Shown here: piece by piece, positions 17,706 to 27,245 of the stretch | Position numbering within the stretch: position 1 is the first letter of the stretch | Layout of the letters: each line of letters opens with the position of its first letter | Assembly (NCBI RefSeq): GCF_000688455.1 | Contig: NZ_JIAL01000001.1 | Span: forward strand, 3,441,001 to 3,505,000 | Origin: Pseudacidobacterium ailaaui | GTDB taxonomy: Bacteria; Acidobacteriota; Terriglobia; Terriglobales; Acidobacteriaceae | Reading direction: 5' to 3' | Length of the DNA: 64,000 nt | Position numbers and translations under genes: made by a program | The notes under the pieces: generated by a model | What the model saw: the letters and a program-made list of their open reading frames with translations, nothing else | Database searches by the model: none | What the model was told of the DNA's origin: nothing

Positions 17706-20700
17706 TCAGAAGTTAAGTACAGCACCAAGTTCAAGAACACGTGGGTCCCAGGTATTTGTGGGCTGACCAAAGTTTCCCGAACCATAACTGCCACCTACAT
17801 TGTTGAACTCCGTGTGATTGAAGGTATTAAACGACTCAAATCGCATCTGGAGGCTGGCCCGCTCAGTAAAGGTAAACGTCTTGTAGAGCGAAGTGGTGAA
17901 GTTCGTTCGTCCAGGTCCAAGAGCGACATCCTTGCGCGCATTCCCGAAGCCCTGATTGGTGCCACCGGCCCACGCAGGTGTTGGCGTACTGAAGGGAGTA
18001 GTATCAAACCATTGTGTAGCCTTCTTCAGATAGTGCATTTTACCGCTGAAGTTTGGACGGTTTGTGTAACCACCACCCAGCCCGATTGGATCAAAGTTAA
18101 TGGATAGGTTGGGTCCTTGATTCTGGATGATCACGCCAGACTCAAACACGGCAGTCCCGGCAATTTCCCATCCACCTAACAACGAATGTGTAAGACCATT
18201 GCCCTGTTCAAAGAACGGCAGCTTATAGATGTAATTAGCATTGAGAATATGCCTGCGGTCCAGGGCGCCGGAACCTTTGTCATACTTCAGGTTCCATGGA
18301 TTGCTAACACCATTCAGATCATAACTGGTGATATCAATTTCATGTGACCACGTGTAGTCCAGCTCTCCACTCAGGCCATGTTTGTTTTGTGCTCGGATCC
18401 CCGTCTGAAAACCATTGTAGTTGCCGTTAGTCGTGTTCTCCTGCTGGTTGATACCAGTGTAGCCTTGGTATGTCCGATAAATATTTATATTCGCAAGAGA
18501 AGTGCCTCCGGGATTTGTTCCGGAATGGTTGCTTGGGTCCCCAGCGTTGGCCCGGACTGAAAGTGAAGTGTCCAGGGGGAAGTTGTTGATCTGGCGATCG
18601 ACGTTCTGATGCCAGGCAAGATTTCCAACATACTGCACAACCCAGATCACCGATGGGACAACTTCATGCTGGACTCCCAGGCTAAACTGCGCGACCGCAG
18701 GGGCAGGATACGAGCGGGCCAAGGTGGTAAGGCCCTGGGCAAAGAAGGGCGTGGTTGCGGTCTGCCCTGTTACCCAGGAGGTGTGCGGGTCAGAAAGATA
18801 AACGTTGCTGGCCGAAGGATCGTTGGCAAAAGGCGGATTGGTTGCAGTGTTATAAATATCGTTGCCCTGCATGCGTTCATAGAATGTGCCCAGACCACCA
18901 CGCAGGACGGTCCTTCCGGTACCCATCAGGTCCCAGGAGAACCCTACGCGAGGTTGTAGTGTCGCATAGTCATTGTTGACGACGCCCCTGGGATAGCCGT
19001 TTTGTCCAGCAATATACATACCATTTAGATAAAATGGCGTACCGTTGACATTTTGGAAGCCAGGCCCATTTGGATTCATGGAACCATCACTTAGCCATTG
19101 AGGTGCCTGGCTCTGCAGATACTGGTAGGGATCAAAGTTTGCGATGTAGTTCTGTCGTTCCCAGGCATGTGGCAGAGCATCGTAGCGGAATCCCAACTGA
19201 AGACTCAGACGTGGGGTAGCACGCCAGTTGTCATTCAAGTAGACAGAAGGGGTCTGGTTCACATAATGACGGATGGGAAGCGCCTGGTGCTGATCATAAC
19301 TGCTAGCTAGCCCCAGCAGCATGTCCATCATTGAATCGTTCGTGAGAGTACCGAAGTAAAATTCTCCACCAGGTTGGCCAAACAGCTGCTGGTTCTTCGT
19401 GTAGCGGTTATAGCTGGCTCCGAACTTAAACGAATGCGTCCCGACTGTATAGGAAATATCAACACGCGGCATGAAATCCTGTGCAGCATTATGCCAGGGA
19501 GCCGAGCCGGGATTCTCCTGCGTGTTATACGGAGCGCCCCAATGCATATTGGGAAGGTTCTTTGAAGTGTTATTGAAATAGCGGTTCACGGACCAGCCGC
19601 TGGGCGTATAGGAATTATTACTGTTTACGATGTTGATGATATTGCCGTCGTAATTCATGCTGACTTCGAGCAGGAGATTTGGTGAAATACTGCCGGCCAG
19701 CTTGATCGTGGCACTATAGGAAGGATTGGAAAGCGTGCTGGTTATGGTGTTATAGCTGGCACCGGACCATCCAAGCATTGGAGCGGAATAAGCCTGACTC
19801 ACAGCATCATGCATGAAGTGCCCCAGGAGATGCCACTTGTCATTGATATTGTGATCAATTCGCACCACATCATCGCGCACATCTATCGGTTGATTGGCAG
19901 AAGTCACCACGTTTCCGTTCGATAAATTTGGCTTGGGAATGATGCCCGAATTCAAATAAAGCACAGCGTTTGGATCAAACAATGAGGCAGGGATCGTATT
20001 GTTCGGGAATGGCTGTCCCGGGGTCAGGCCAAGAGATGCAAGCTTCGTGTTGTAAGCAGGGTCCTGAACCTTGGGAACCAGCAATTGTGTATTGGGTGCG
20101 AAAGCGGGAGGAACATAGTGTAGGTCCTGGCCGGCCGTGGGAAAATCCTGCGCTGGAAGCGTCTGCACAGAATTTGGGCTGCTGCCCTGGATGAGCTTAC
20201 GCCATTCTTCGTTGACGAAGAAAAAGGTCTTCTGACGATCGGTGTTATATACACCTGGAATCATCAGTGGCCCGCCTACATTGAAGCCAAAGATGTTGTA
20301 GTTCAGTTTTGTGCGGGGCTGGCCGGACTGGTTGTTAAACCAGTTGTTTGCGTTGTAAGCAGTGTTGCGATTAAATTCCCAGAGCTGACCGTGGAAGTTC
20401 CGTGAACCACTTTTCAGTCCTAGAGTGATCGTAGCGCCGGAAGAGATGCCGTAGTCAGGGGGGTAATTGCTCGCAAGCACCTGAAACTCAGCGATGGCAT
20501 TCTGCGAAGGCATAATGTCCATGCCGCCTGCGCCGCCGCGGTCGTCTGCCTCACCACCATCAATAAGCCATATGTTATGACTCTGCCGCAAACCATTCAC
20601 ACTGATTGTAAAGTTTGCCGCCACCGATGTCGGAGTATTGTTGTCGGGTAAAGCCGAGCTTACACCCAGTCCCAGTGCAGCCAAAGCCGCAAAATTTCGG

Positions 20701-21158
20701 TTCTCCGTTGCTATTTCGCTGATCTGATCAGCATTGATCAACGTGCTAACTACATTGGAGTCTGCCTGTACCTGTAAGGCATTTGCCTGGACGGTAACAG
20801 TTTCCTGTACGCTTCCAACCTGTAGCGTTATGTCGGCACGCACGGTTTGGGAGACATTGACGACGACTCCCTTGCGCAAGTAAGTCTGGAAGCCAGCGGC
20901 AGTAGCCTTCAGGTCATAGGTGCCAACGTTTAATCCTGGAAAACTGTAGACACCGCTGGAATTCGTCTGAGTGGTAAGCTCTGTGCCGGTGCTGGTTGAA
21001 GTGAGGGTTACTTGTACATTTGCTAGAGCAGCCCCATTAGGATCAGTGACGGTTCCGTTGATTTCAGAGTTCTGTTGTGCAAACGTGGTAAAGCTTGTGA
21101 TTGCAAGAAACAGCGACAATAGAATCCACACACGTACGACGTTTCTACTCCATTGCAT
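17706..21158 (-). CDS. Oar-like TonB-dependent receptor with carboxypeptidase-regulatory domain
   Basis: The 1150-residue outer-membrane protein has a signal peptide (to TTFAQQ), a carboxypeptidase-regulatory Ig-like domain (INGTVTDPNGAALANVQVTL), a plug region (ISEIATENRNFAALAALGLGV) and a beta-barrel ending GAVLNF, with the terminal Phe that signals barrel assembly. It is the same family as the receptor at 11263 but only distantly similar, so not a recent duplicate. Its own promoter lies upstream, and a 16-base palindrome lies beyond that promoter. The ligand is unknown. Confidence 0.9.
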   Translation of the reverse strand: MQWSRNVVRVWILLSLFLAITSFTTFAQQNSEINGTVTDPNGAALANVQVTLTSTSTGTELTTQTNSSGVYSFPGLNVGTYDLKATAAGFQTYLRKGVVVNVSQTVRADITLQVGSVQETVTVQANALQVQADSNVVSTLINADQISEIATENRNFAALAALGLGVSSALPDNNTPTSVAANFTISVNGLRQSHNIWLIDGGEADDRGGAGGMDIMPSQNAIAEFQVLASNYPPDYGISSGATITLGLKSGSRNFHGQLWEFNRNTAYNANNWFNNQSGQPRTKLNYNIFGFNVGGPLMIPGVYNTDRQKTFFFVNEEWRKLIQGSSPNSVQTLPAQDFPTAGQDLHYVPPAFAPNTQLLVPKVQDPAYNTKLASLGLTPGQPFPNNTIPASLFDPNAVLYLNSGIIPKPNLSNGNVVTSANQPIDVRDDVVRIDHNINDKWHLLGHFMHDAVSQAYSAPMLGWSGASYNTITSTLSNPSYSATIKLAGSISPNLLLEVSMNYDGNIINIVNSNNSYTPSGWSVNRYFNNTSKNLPNMHWGAPYNTQENPGSAPWHNAAQDFMPRVDISYTVGTHSFKFGASYNRYTKNQQLFGQPGGEFYFGTLTNDSMMDMLLGLASSYDQHQALPIRHYVNQTPSVYLNDNWRATPRLSLQLGFRYDALPHAWERQNYIANFDPYQYLQSQAPQWLSDGSMNPNGPGFQNVNGTPFYLNGMYIAGQNGYPRGVVNNDYATLQPRVGFSWDLMGTGRTVLRGGLGTFYERMQGNDIYNTATNPPFANDPSASNVYLSDPHTSWVTGQTATTPFFAQGLTTLARSYPAPAVAQFSLGVQHEVVPSVIWVVQYVGNLAWHQNVDRQINNFPLDTSLSVRANAGDPSNHSGTNPGGTSLANINIYRTYQGYTGINQQENTTNGNYNGFQTGIRAQNKHGLSGELDYTWSHEIDITSYDLNGVSNPWNLKYDKGSGALDRRHILNANYIYKLPFFEQGNGLTHSLLGGWEIAGTAVFESGVIIQNQGPNLSINFDPIGLGGGYTNRPNFSGKMHYLKKATQWFDTTPFSTPTPAWAGGTNQGFGNARKDVALGPGRTNFTTSLYKTFTFTERASLQMRFESFNTFNHTEFNNVGGSYGSGNFGQPTNTWDPRVLELGAVLNF

Positions 21159-21268
21159 CTCTTTCCTCCAAAAGATCGGTCACATGCCGTACAGCTTGAC
21201 CTCTTCTGTTCGGCATCCGCAGTCCCCTTTACAGAGAATCAATAAAACGATTTAGAACTGCGGCGAGA

Positions 21269-21358
21269 AATGTAGAAAGCAAGAGGAAGAGTTGTCAAGG
21301 TTTTTTTTGCAGAACAACCGAGGACATAATCACTTTTTAAATACATCTGATCAGATGT
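21269..21358 (-). promoter_or_regulatory. Promoter and 16-base palindrome upstream of the receptor gene
   Basis: On the minus strand TTGACA (21298-21293) and TACATT (21274-21269) are 18 bases apart, a good sigma-70-like promoter for the receptor at 21158. A perfect palindrome, ACATCTGATCAGATGT (21343-21358), lies 45 bases upstream of the -35 box, where an activator or repressor could bind. The rest of 21159-21564 shows no gene. Confidence 0.5.
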
Positions 21359-21533
21359 TGTTACATATATATACAAACCATTTGTCTTCGTAACATTAGA
21401 ATGGGATACGCCTTTTTCTTATCGCTCGCAGCTTCTTCGGCTTCTTTACTGGCCGCAAGTTGCCATTGGCAGTTTCCAGGCTCGACGGAAGAAGCAGCCA
21501 AAGCTGACAAAATCCGCAAGTGATAAAAATACT

Positions 21534-21551
21534 AGTACGACCGTTCGTGCT
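21534..21551. promoter_or_regulatory. Candidate TetR operator
   Basis: AGTACGA-CCGT-TCGTGCT is a dyad with one mismatch, ending 14 bases before the TetR start codon. TetR-family repressors usually bind such dyads in their own promoter, so autoregulation is likely. Confidence 0.5.
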
Positions 21552-21564
21552 ATTATTCAAGAAC

Positions 21565-22239
21565 ATGAAAGACACTAAAAAGCGCATTCTTGCCCAGGGG
21601 CTCGATCTGCTGGCACAGAGAGGGTTTGCCGATGTCACGGTCGGCGTGCTTGCCCAGAAAGCGGGCATGTCGAAGAGCGGCCTCTTCGCCCATTTCGGCT
21701 CGAAAGAAGAAGTGCAACTCAAGTTGTTAGAGGAAACGTTGCGTGTTGGCGCAGCCGCATTCATCGAACCGGCAATGCGCAATCCACCGGGCCTTACACG
21801 ATTACGCGCCATCGTTCACGCTTGGTTTGGATGGACACAAAAGGCCGGGTTGCATGGTGGATGCCCTATTGCAGCCGGTCTGTTTGAATTCGACGATGCA
21901 CCTAAGAACCATCCCGTGCGTAAAAGGCTCTTGGCCATCGAACAGCAGTGGAGGGACCGCCTCGCTGCAATCACAGGTGAAGCCATACACAATGGTGAAC
22001 TTCGGGCCGATCTCGATATCGCACAGTTCGTTTGGGAACTGTGCGGGATCTATCTGGCGCATCATGTATCCCAGCGCTTTATTAACGATCCGCTCGCAAC
22101 CAAGCGTGCTGAAATAGCGTTCGAGGGGTTACTCTGCCGGTCGGCGCAGACCGGTCGGGAGCTCGCTGCGAGTGAGAACTTCGCCGCGCGTAAGCCGAAG
22201 CGCATTGCTCGTCCATCTAAGACAGAGGTACCCCGATGA
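21565..22239 (+). CDS. TetR/AcrR family transcriptional regulator
   Basis: The 224-residue protein has an N-terminal TetR helix-turn-helix (KKRILAQGLDLLAQRGFADVTVGVLAQKAGMSKSGLFAHFGSKEEV) and a helical ligand-binding domain containing the HGGCPIAAG motif of the TetR_C_6 subgroup. It should repress its own operon until a ligand binds. The ATG at 21565 begins the conserved domain. An upstream in-frame start at 21520 would run through the operator-like dyad. Its stop overlaps the next start (ATGA). Confidence 0.92.
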   Translation: MKDTKKRILAQGLDLLAQRGFADVTVGVLAQKAGMSKSGLFAHFGSKEEVQLKLLEETLRVGAAAFIEPAMRNPPGLTRLRAIVHAWFGWTQKAGLHGGCPIAAGLFEFDDAPKNHPVRKRLLAIEQQWRDRLAAITGEAIHNGELRADLDIAQFVWELCGIYLAHHVSQRFINDPLATKRAEIAFEGLLCRSAQTGRELAASENFAARKPKRIARPSKTEVPR

Positions 22240-22631
22240 TTCGAACGCTTCTTCTTACCATTGCAGCCGGGGGGATTGCCCTTGTAATCGACCTTGCGAT
22301 TGGGACGGCAGCCCCAAGATTCACTGATGTGCCCCGAGGATTTCCGCCGTTTACCTTCCTCCCGATTCTTTCAGGCACGGTCGGCGGTGCAGTTCTCGCC
22401 TCGATTGCATATTCAATTATGCGCATCACCTCACGTAATCCCGACCAAATCTTTTTCTTTGTATCGTTAGCTGTTTTTGCTCTATCGCTTGGTCTACCCT
22501 TGCGCTTGTCCTTCACTCATTCGTCTCATTTTGCGGGCGTCACGCCGTCCGCTCAAATGGTATTAGTCCTAATGCACGCCATCGTCATGGTCGTCAGTTT
22601 TGTCACGCTGACAGCAAGGCCACAGTCGTGA
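22236..22631 (+). CDS. Small membrane protein, DUF6069-like
   Basis: This 131-residue protein has four predicted membrane helices: residues about 4-24, 42-62, 72-92 and 107-125. The pattern (PPFTFLPILSGTVGGAVLASIAY and LMHAIVMVVSFVTL) resembles DUF6069. Its start overlaps the TetR stop, so it is likely a regulated target. No function is known for the family. Confidence 0.65.
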   Translation: MIRTLLLTIAAGGIALVIDLAIGTAAPRFTDVPRGFPPFTFLPILSGTVGGAVLASIAYSIMRITSRNPDQIFFFVSLAVFALSLGLPLRLSFTHSSHFAGVTPSAQMVLVLMHAIVMVVSFVTLTARPQS

Positions 22632-22743
22632 TGAATTCCTCAACGATGAACGGTTATGAGAGAGGATTTGCAGTTCGTAAAACTCAGCTGCTAGGCAGTG
22701 GCCCTGTGGCAGTATCTACCGGCCAATTTTGGAAAGGACAACC

Positions 22744-23178
22744 ATGTATATCTTGACGCCGCAAATCGGTATGACGAATGTCATCGCTCCAGTCATAGTT
22801 TCGGGAATCTTTATCACCCTGACTTCACTGTTCAAGGAGCCTACACGTCAGCAATTCAGTGCGCTGATGATAGCTGGAGCGGGCTTTGTATACTTCGGCG
22901 GGGGATTTCGCTTCTGGGAAGTCGGCTACGGCGTATTCTTCCTTTGGCTCGCATTCCGTTCACTCACTGACTACCGTTTTGTCGGAGTTGGTTGGATGCT
23001 TCATGTTGGATGGGACATTCTGCATCATCTGTACGGACGTCCAATCCTTCCCTTCATCCCGCTCTCCTCTCTAGGGTGCGCTATCTGCGATACCGGCATC
23101 GCCGCCTGGTATTTTCTTGGAGCACCCTCTATTTGGAGAAGAACTGCTGTACTTCAGACCACGGCTCCATCTCAGTGA
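22744..23178 (+). CDS. Membrane protein, DUF6010-like
   Basis: The 144-residue protein has about four membrane helices and a conserved-looking histidine set (MLHVGWDILHHLYG) typical of DUF6010. The ATG at 22744 is preferred because GGAAAGGA lies just before it. An in-frame TTG at 22729 would swallow that site. It follows the TetR and DUF6069 genes on the same strand with a 112-base gap. Function is unknown. It is the last intact gene before the defence island. Confidence 0.7.
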   Translation: MYILTPQIGMTNVIAPVIVSGIFITLTSLFKEPTRQQFSALMIAGAGFVYFGGGFRFWEVGYGVFFLWLAFRSLTDYRFVGVGWMLHVGWDILHHLYGRPILPFIPLSSLGCAICDTGIAAWYFLGAPSIWRRTAVLQTTAPSQ

Positions 23179-23242
23179 TTCGAGACACAAGACGGATTCG
23201 AACGCGATGTCGTTAATTATAAGGATATCTATGACCGATTCG

Positions 23243-24064
23243 CTAGGAGCCGACATAGGCCGCATCGCTCGCCGGATTGTGCGGAATGCCGCGCTCGGCA
23301 GCCAGGAACAAGCTGGTCATTTCGGCGCGCAGCTCCTCCTGGGCATAATTCAGGTCGCCAAAGCGATAACTCTCATTCAGTGTTTGCCGGTTGAGCCGGC
23401 TGGGATGGCCGGTCCAGTGAGCGAGCTCATGAAGCGCGGTTCCGTAGTAATCCGGCGCGGAAGAGAACGCTGCCTTGGGCGGCAGGTGAATCGAATCAGC
23501 GGAGCGATTGTAGAAGGCGCGATCGTTCTGATCGTGCAGGATGCGCGCGCCCGAGTGCTCCAGGATGGATTCGGCAGCTCGTACGATCTCGAATTCCTGG
23601 CGCTGCTTCGGCGTGTAGGACGGAATCCCATCGATCTGTTTTGCGTTGAACACAGTGTAGATGCGGTGAATCATCCGCGGCGCGATCTTGTCGCCCTGCT
23701 CGGAATGCGGCTGACTACCGCGTTGCTCCCGCTCGCGCGATGCGGACGGAAACTCCCAATATTCAATCTGCGTTCCGGTCTCGCCTCGACGGACCTGCCA
23801 GCCGCGTTGTTGCGCCTGCTTGTAGCTCATCCATCGCGGATCGTCATAGCCGCGTTTGGCAGCAACCGCCATGAGGTAGACGGCATTGCCGCCGCGGTAT
23901 GGCTTTTCGGTGGTCGGATTGAATGGCGTTACGATCGCGCCCGATTGCCACGGTTTCTGCCACGGTGCAACACCTTCTTCGAGCATGCGAATGATGGCGT
24001 CTGTAGCTTCCTGCCGGAAATCGCGTTTGAAACTTTGCGGCTGAGGGCGATCAGTCGTTGCCAT
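23243..24064 (-). CDS. ardC: ArdC-like antirestriction protein, C-terminus truncated
   Basis: This 273-residue protein has the N-terminal ssDNA-binding domain of ArdC (GVAPWQKPWQSG, NPTTEKPYRGGNAVYL) and a zincin-like domain with the metal motif LHELAHWTGH. ArdC proteins of conjugative elements protect incoming DNA from restriction. The frame stops right after AYVGS, where I recall relatives continuing with W and about 30 more residues, so the end appears cut at an island junction between 23179 and 23243. The start at 24064 overlaps the preceding small acidic frame by 14 bases. Confidence 0.85.
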   Translation of the reverse strand: MATTDRPQPQSFKRDFRQEATDAIIRMLEEGVAPWQKPWQSGAIVTPFNPTTEKPYRGGNAVYLMAVAAKRGYDDPRWMSYKQAQQRGWQVRRGETGTQIEYWEFPSASREREQRGSQPHSEQGDKIAPRMIHRIYTVFNAKQIDGIPSYTPKQRQEFEIVRAAESILEHSGARILHDQNDRAFYNRSADSIHLPPKAAFSSAPDYYGTALHELAHWTGHPSRLNRQTLNESYRFGDLNYAQEELRAEMTSLFLAAERGIPHNPASDAAYVGS

Positions 24065-24185
24065 CCTCGCCTCCCTCATCAAAGCCGTCTTCCGGCTGTT
24101 CGTCTTCGAAGCCTGATCCTTCGAGCGGCTCGCCGTCTATAGAATCAAGAGGATTGGTAGAGTTTGGTTCAAAATTCTTCGGCAT
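24051..24185 (-). CDS. Very small acidic protein (44 aa) coupled to ardC
   Basis: A 44-residue frame begins MPKNFEPNSTNPLDSIDG and ends EDGNDW-less with a run of Glu/Asp/Gly; about a third of residues are acidic. It overlaps the ardC start by 14 bases in another frame, a layout typical of translational coupling. I do not recognise a family. Its composition would suit a DNA-mimic or chaperone-like partner, but that is speculation and it may be non-coding. Confidence 0.4.
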   Translation of the reverse strand: MPKNFEPNSTNPLDSIDGEPLEGSGFEDEQPEDGFDEGGEDGND

Positions 24186-24339
24186 TTTAAAATCCTCTGA
24201 GATGCCGTACTATCCGACAGTCGTAGACGATCCCGTCAACTGCGATCGGCATCCCACTCATTAGGTATTGAAGGGATCGGTATGTGCCGCGAGAAATTGC
24301 GGATCTTGAAGGTTTCAGTCTCAGGCGGCCGCTTGTGCG

Positions 24340-27205
24340 TCAGCCTGAAGCTGATTGGGTGCTTGGAGCTCCGGTAGACGAGAACACGGGCAATCCTACG
24401 GCAACAAGTCCGTACTTCTGATAACGCAACTTAAACGCTTCCAGACCGCCCTCCATGACCTCGGCTATCTCGCGATTGATCTCGGGCACGTCGATTGCGC
24501 CGTGCACTTAATTTGCCCACCGGATTCCGTAGCCGTCGTTCGATAATCGCAGCACATTATGTATTCGGCATCGCCATTGACGACAAGGTTCGCGTTATGG
24601 CTTGCAAAGATCACCTGCCGGTGCGCCTTCGCCTGCCACAGCGTCTCCACGATCTCGTTTATGACTTTCATGTTCAGATCGTCTTCTGGCTGGTCGATGA
24701 GGAGCGGCGGGCCGTCCTGCAGCAGAAGGATCGAGAGGAGCGCCGTCGCTTGCTGGCCTGGCGAGGCGTGTTCGAAAGGCAGAAAATCGTCGTCGCGGAC
24801 CTGATACTCGAACACGGGAAGGTCCTTAAGGTCGAACAATAGGAGCTCCAGCCACGCCGCAGGCTGAATTTGACGGGCAAGCGCCAGCTTCTCCCTAGCA
24901 GTGAAACCGGCGTTGTCGAAGCGCGGTGTGGTCGGCAACTGTGTGGTCGCCTCGTCCTCGACCCGCACCCACGCGAGCGATTGGAGCTCGTCCAGAATGG
25001 CATGCCAGGTTTCCAAAGGATCGGCAGCGTCGGAAATCTGCTCCACAAGTTTGTCGATGCGCTCGCCGCGGGCTTTCGTGCCTTTAATGATCTGCTTGAG
25101 TTTCTCCGCGAGCGGCGCGATGTCGGCCGCCCGCTTCAAAACGGCGTTGAGCCGCGATTTTGAAACCTTCGTAAGTTCTGAGCACTGGCCTTCGAGAAGA
25201 TCGGCCCGCTTGCGATGTGCCGCCTTCCATTCGTTGCGCAGCGCCGTGAATTCCGCAGCTGGATCCCCGAGCCGAGCGAGTTGCTGGTTTTTGCCGTCCG
25301 CGATCTCATTGAGCTCTGCGAGCCGTCCTTCCAGTCCCTGTATCTGCTTAAGGGTCTCCTCGTGCGCGGCGGCGCGCCTTTTGGCCTCCTCATATTCCTT
25401 GCGATGAAGTTCGCGCCGCTCGCGCCATTTAGCAATGTTTGCGAAGTAGCGTTCCAGCGGCCTACCGGCGCTGGAGTCGTTGCAGGCGTCCTGAAACTGG
25501 GCGATGGCATTCTGAATGTCACCGATCCATCCAGCGATGCTCGCGTGCGCTTCTTTTAACAGTTCGCCATTTTCAGTGGCTTTGCCCGTGTCGATTGCTG
25601 TGGGGAGACGCTTAAATTCATTGGCCACGGCAGCGAGCGCCTGTTTCGCCGCGCCCATATCGCGTTCGAGCGTCTGGACGATCCGCTGCTCTGCTTCGTA
25701 AATGGCCTGCCGCGCAATGATAGCACGATCCTGCGGCGAAAGTCCCTTTAAGGATGCGCGGAGTTTTCCAATCTGCTCGTTAAGCGATTTGCGCTCGATC
25801 TCATGCGCCGCAATCTCAGATTGGAGGGTGCGGTAGCGGACAACCTTGTCAAAGCCGGCCCGGAGCTCGATCGCCAGCGCGCCAATTCGCTCCTGCAAAG
25901 CGTCAAGTTCGCCCTGGATGGGCGCATGGACGAAGCGGCGTAGCTCATCGAGGCGCGCCCCCACTGCACTAAGCTGCTTCTGGCTGTAGGCCCGTATGGG
26001 GAGCAGCTCCCGAACGTTCTGCTCCGTGCAGGACTGAAAGGAAGCGTCACCTATCTTCAGTGTCAGTTCTCCCGAAGCCTTTCGCCGGACAACATGGGCC
26101 ACACCGTTCAGCAGGAACGATACATCGACAACCGCGTCGAGCGGCAGCAGCGTACCTTCGATGAGCGTTTGCCGTCGCTTCTGGAAATCCGCAAGTTCTT
26201 CGCCACTGTTGTCAGCGCTCGGCGGTTGGTCGCAGAGCGCCCAGCGGATGTATTCGAGAATCGTAGATTTACCGGTTCCGCGCCCGCCAATGACCGCATT
26301 GTACTGAGGGTTGAAATCGAGAGCGATAGGGCCAAGGAATTTGCTATTCGACACCTCCACGCGGGTAATCCGGATGGCGGGCAATCGGGGCTCGACGTGC
26401 GAAATCCGCGAAAAGCGCGCCAGGCATGCTTGGCGAAGCGCTTCCGCGGTGGGCCGCGCCCATTTCACCCAGGTCACATGCTGGCCGAGTTCCGAGAAAT
26501 TCCGGTTACGGTTATCGGATGTCTGAAAGACGGCAATCGCCTTGTTGCCGTACTCTTTGTTCCTCCCATCGAGAATCTCGATATTCCCCTTGCCGTGTTG
26601 CGCTACGGAACCATCTACGAAACCGCCGACACAAGGCATGCTTTTGTAATGCGCGGCGAAGCCGCTTCGTAGCAGGGTGGAGTTCCCGCTCTCGCCGACA
26701 TGCGGGAAGACGATGAAGCGGTCGCGTAGAAACTCGCGCTTGTTCAGTTCGTCGTACAGTTCTTGCAGGGTCTTGATGTGTTCAAGGCGCTGAACGGGCG
26801 CGTGCCGCGCAGCGCCGTCCGGAGCGGGCGTGACGCTTAGGGCTTGGACGACTTGGGGCAATAGATCGACCGGAAAATCTGCGTCCAGAATGAGAAGGGC
26901 CTGACAGGGCACGGCCAGCGTCAGTTCCATGCCGGAAAAACGGTCAGCCGCCGTTCCGGCGGCAATGCGTTACCGTTCTCATCTGTCTCCAGTTCGGCAG
27001 CCCGTCGAATATACTTGAACATGCACACGTCGTGGTGGTCCGTGATCGCTATGGCGTCGAGGCCCTTAGCGCGACATGCGGCAACAAACTCCTGGGCATA
27101 TTGTGCGCGCTCGTCCTCCGTGACTGCGCCACCGCCTTGCCAGTTGAGATCCCGTGGTGTATGTACCTGAAAGTCGCATTTATGAAAATGAGCTCCCCTG
27201 TCCAC
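24340..27205 (-). pseudogene. trlF: TrlF family PHP/AAA ATPase, two frameshifts
   Basis: Three collinear pieces make one protein of about 950 residues. The first (GTG start at 27205, AAAGGGA upstream) is a PHP domain start with DFQVHTPRD and AITDHHD. The second (from 26930) has Walker A GGRGTGKST, a coiled-coil centre, and SPGQQATALL plus LLIDQPEDDLN, as in SMC/RecN-like ATPases. The third, in another frame from about 24500, restores GAIDVPEINREIAEVMEGG. Each break is explained by loss of one G from a CGGGC context (near 26932 and 24500). TrlF proteins occur in defence islands. The middle piece alone could be made from its own ATG. If the indels are sequencing errors the gene is intact. Confidence 0.8.
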
Positions 27206-27245
27206 AATGATTCCCTTTCTTTGTCAATAACACCTTGTATGCTCT

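Noticed and set aside
23117-24142. 341-residue plus-strand open frame opposite ardC
   Set aside because: It is a shadow of ardC on the other strand. Its composition mirrors ardC codons and it has no domain.
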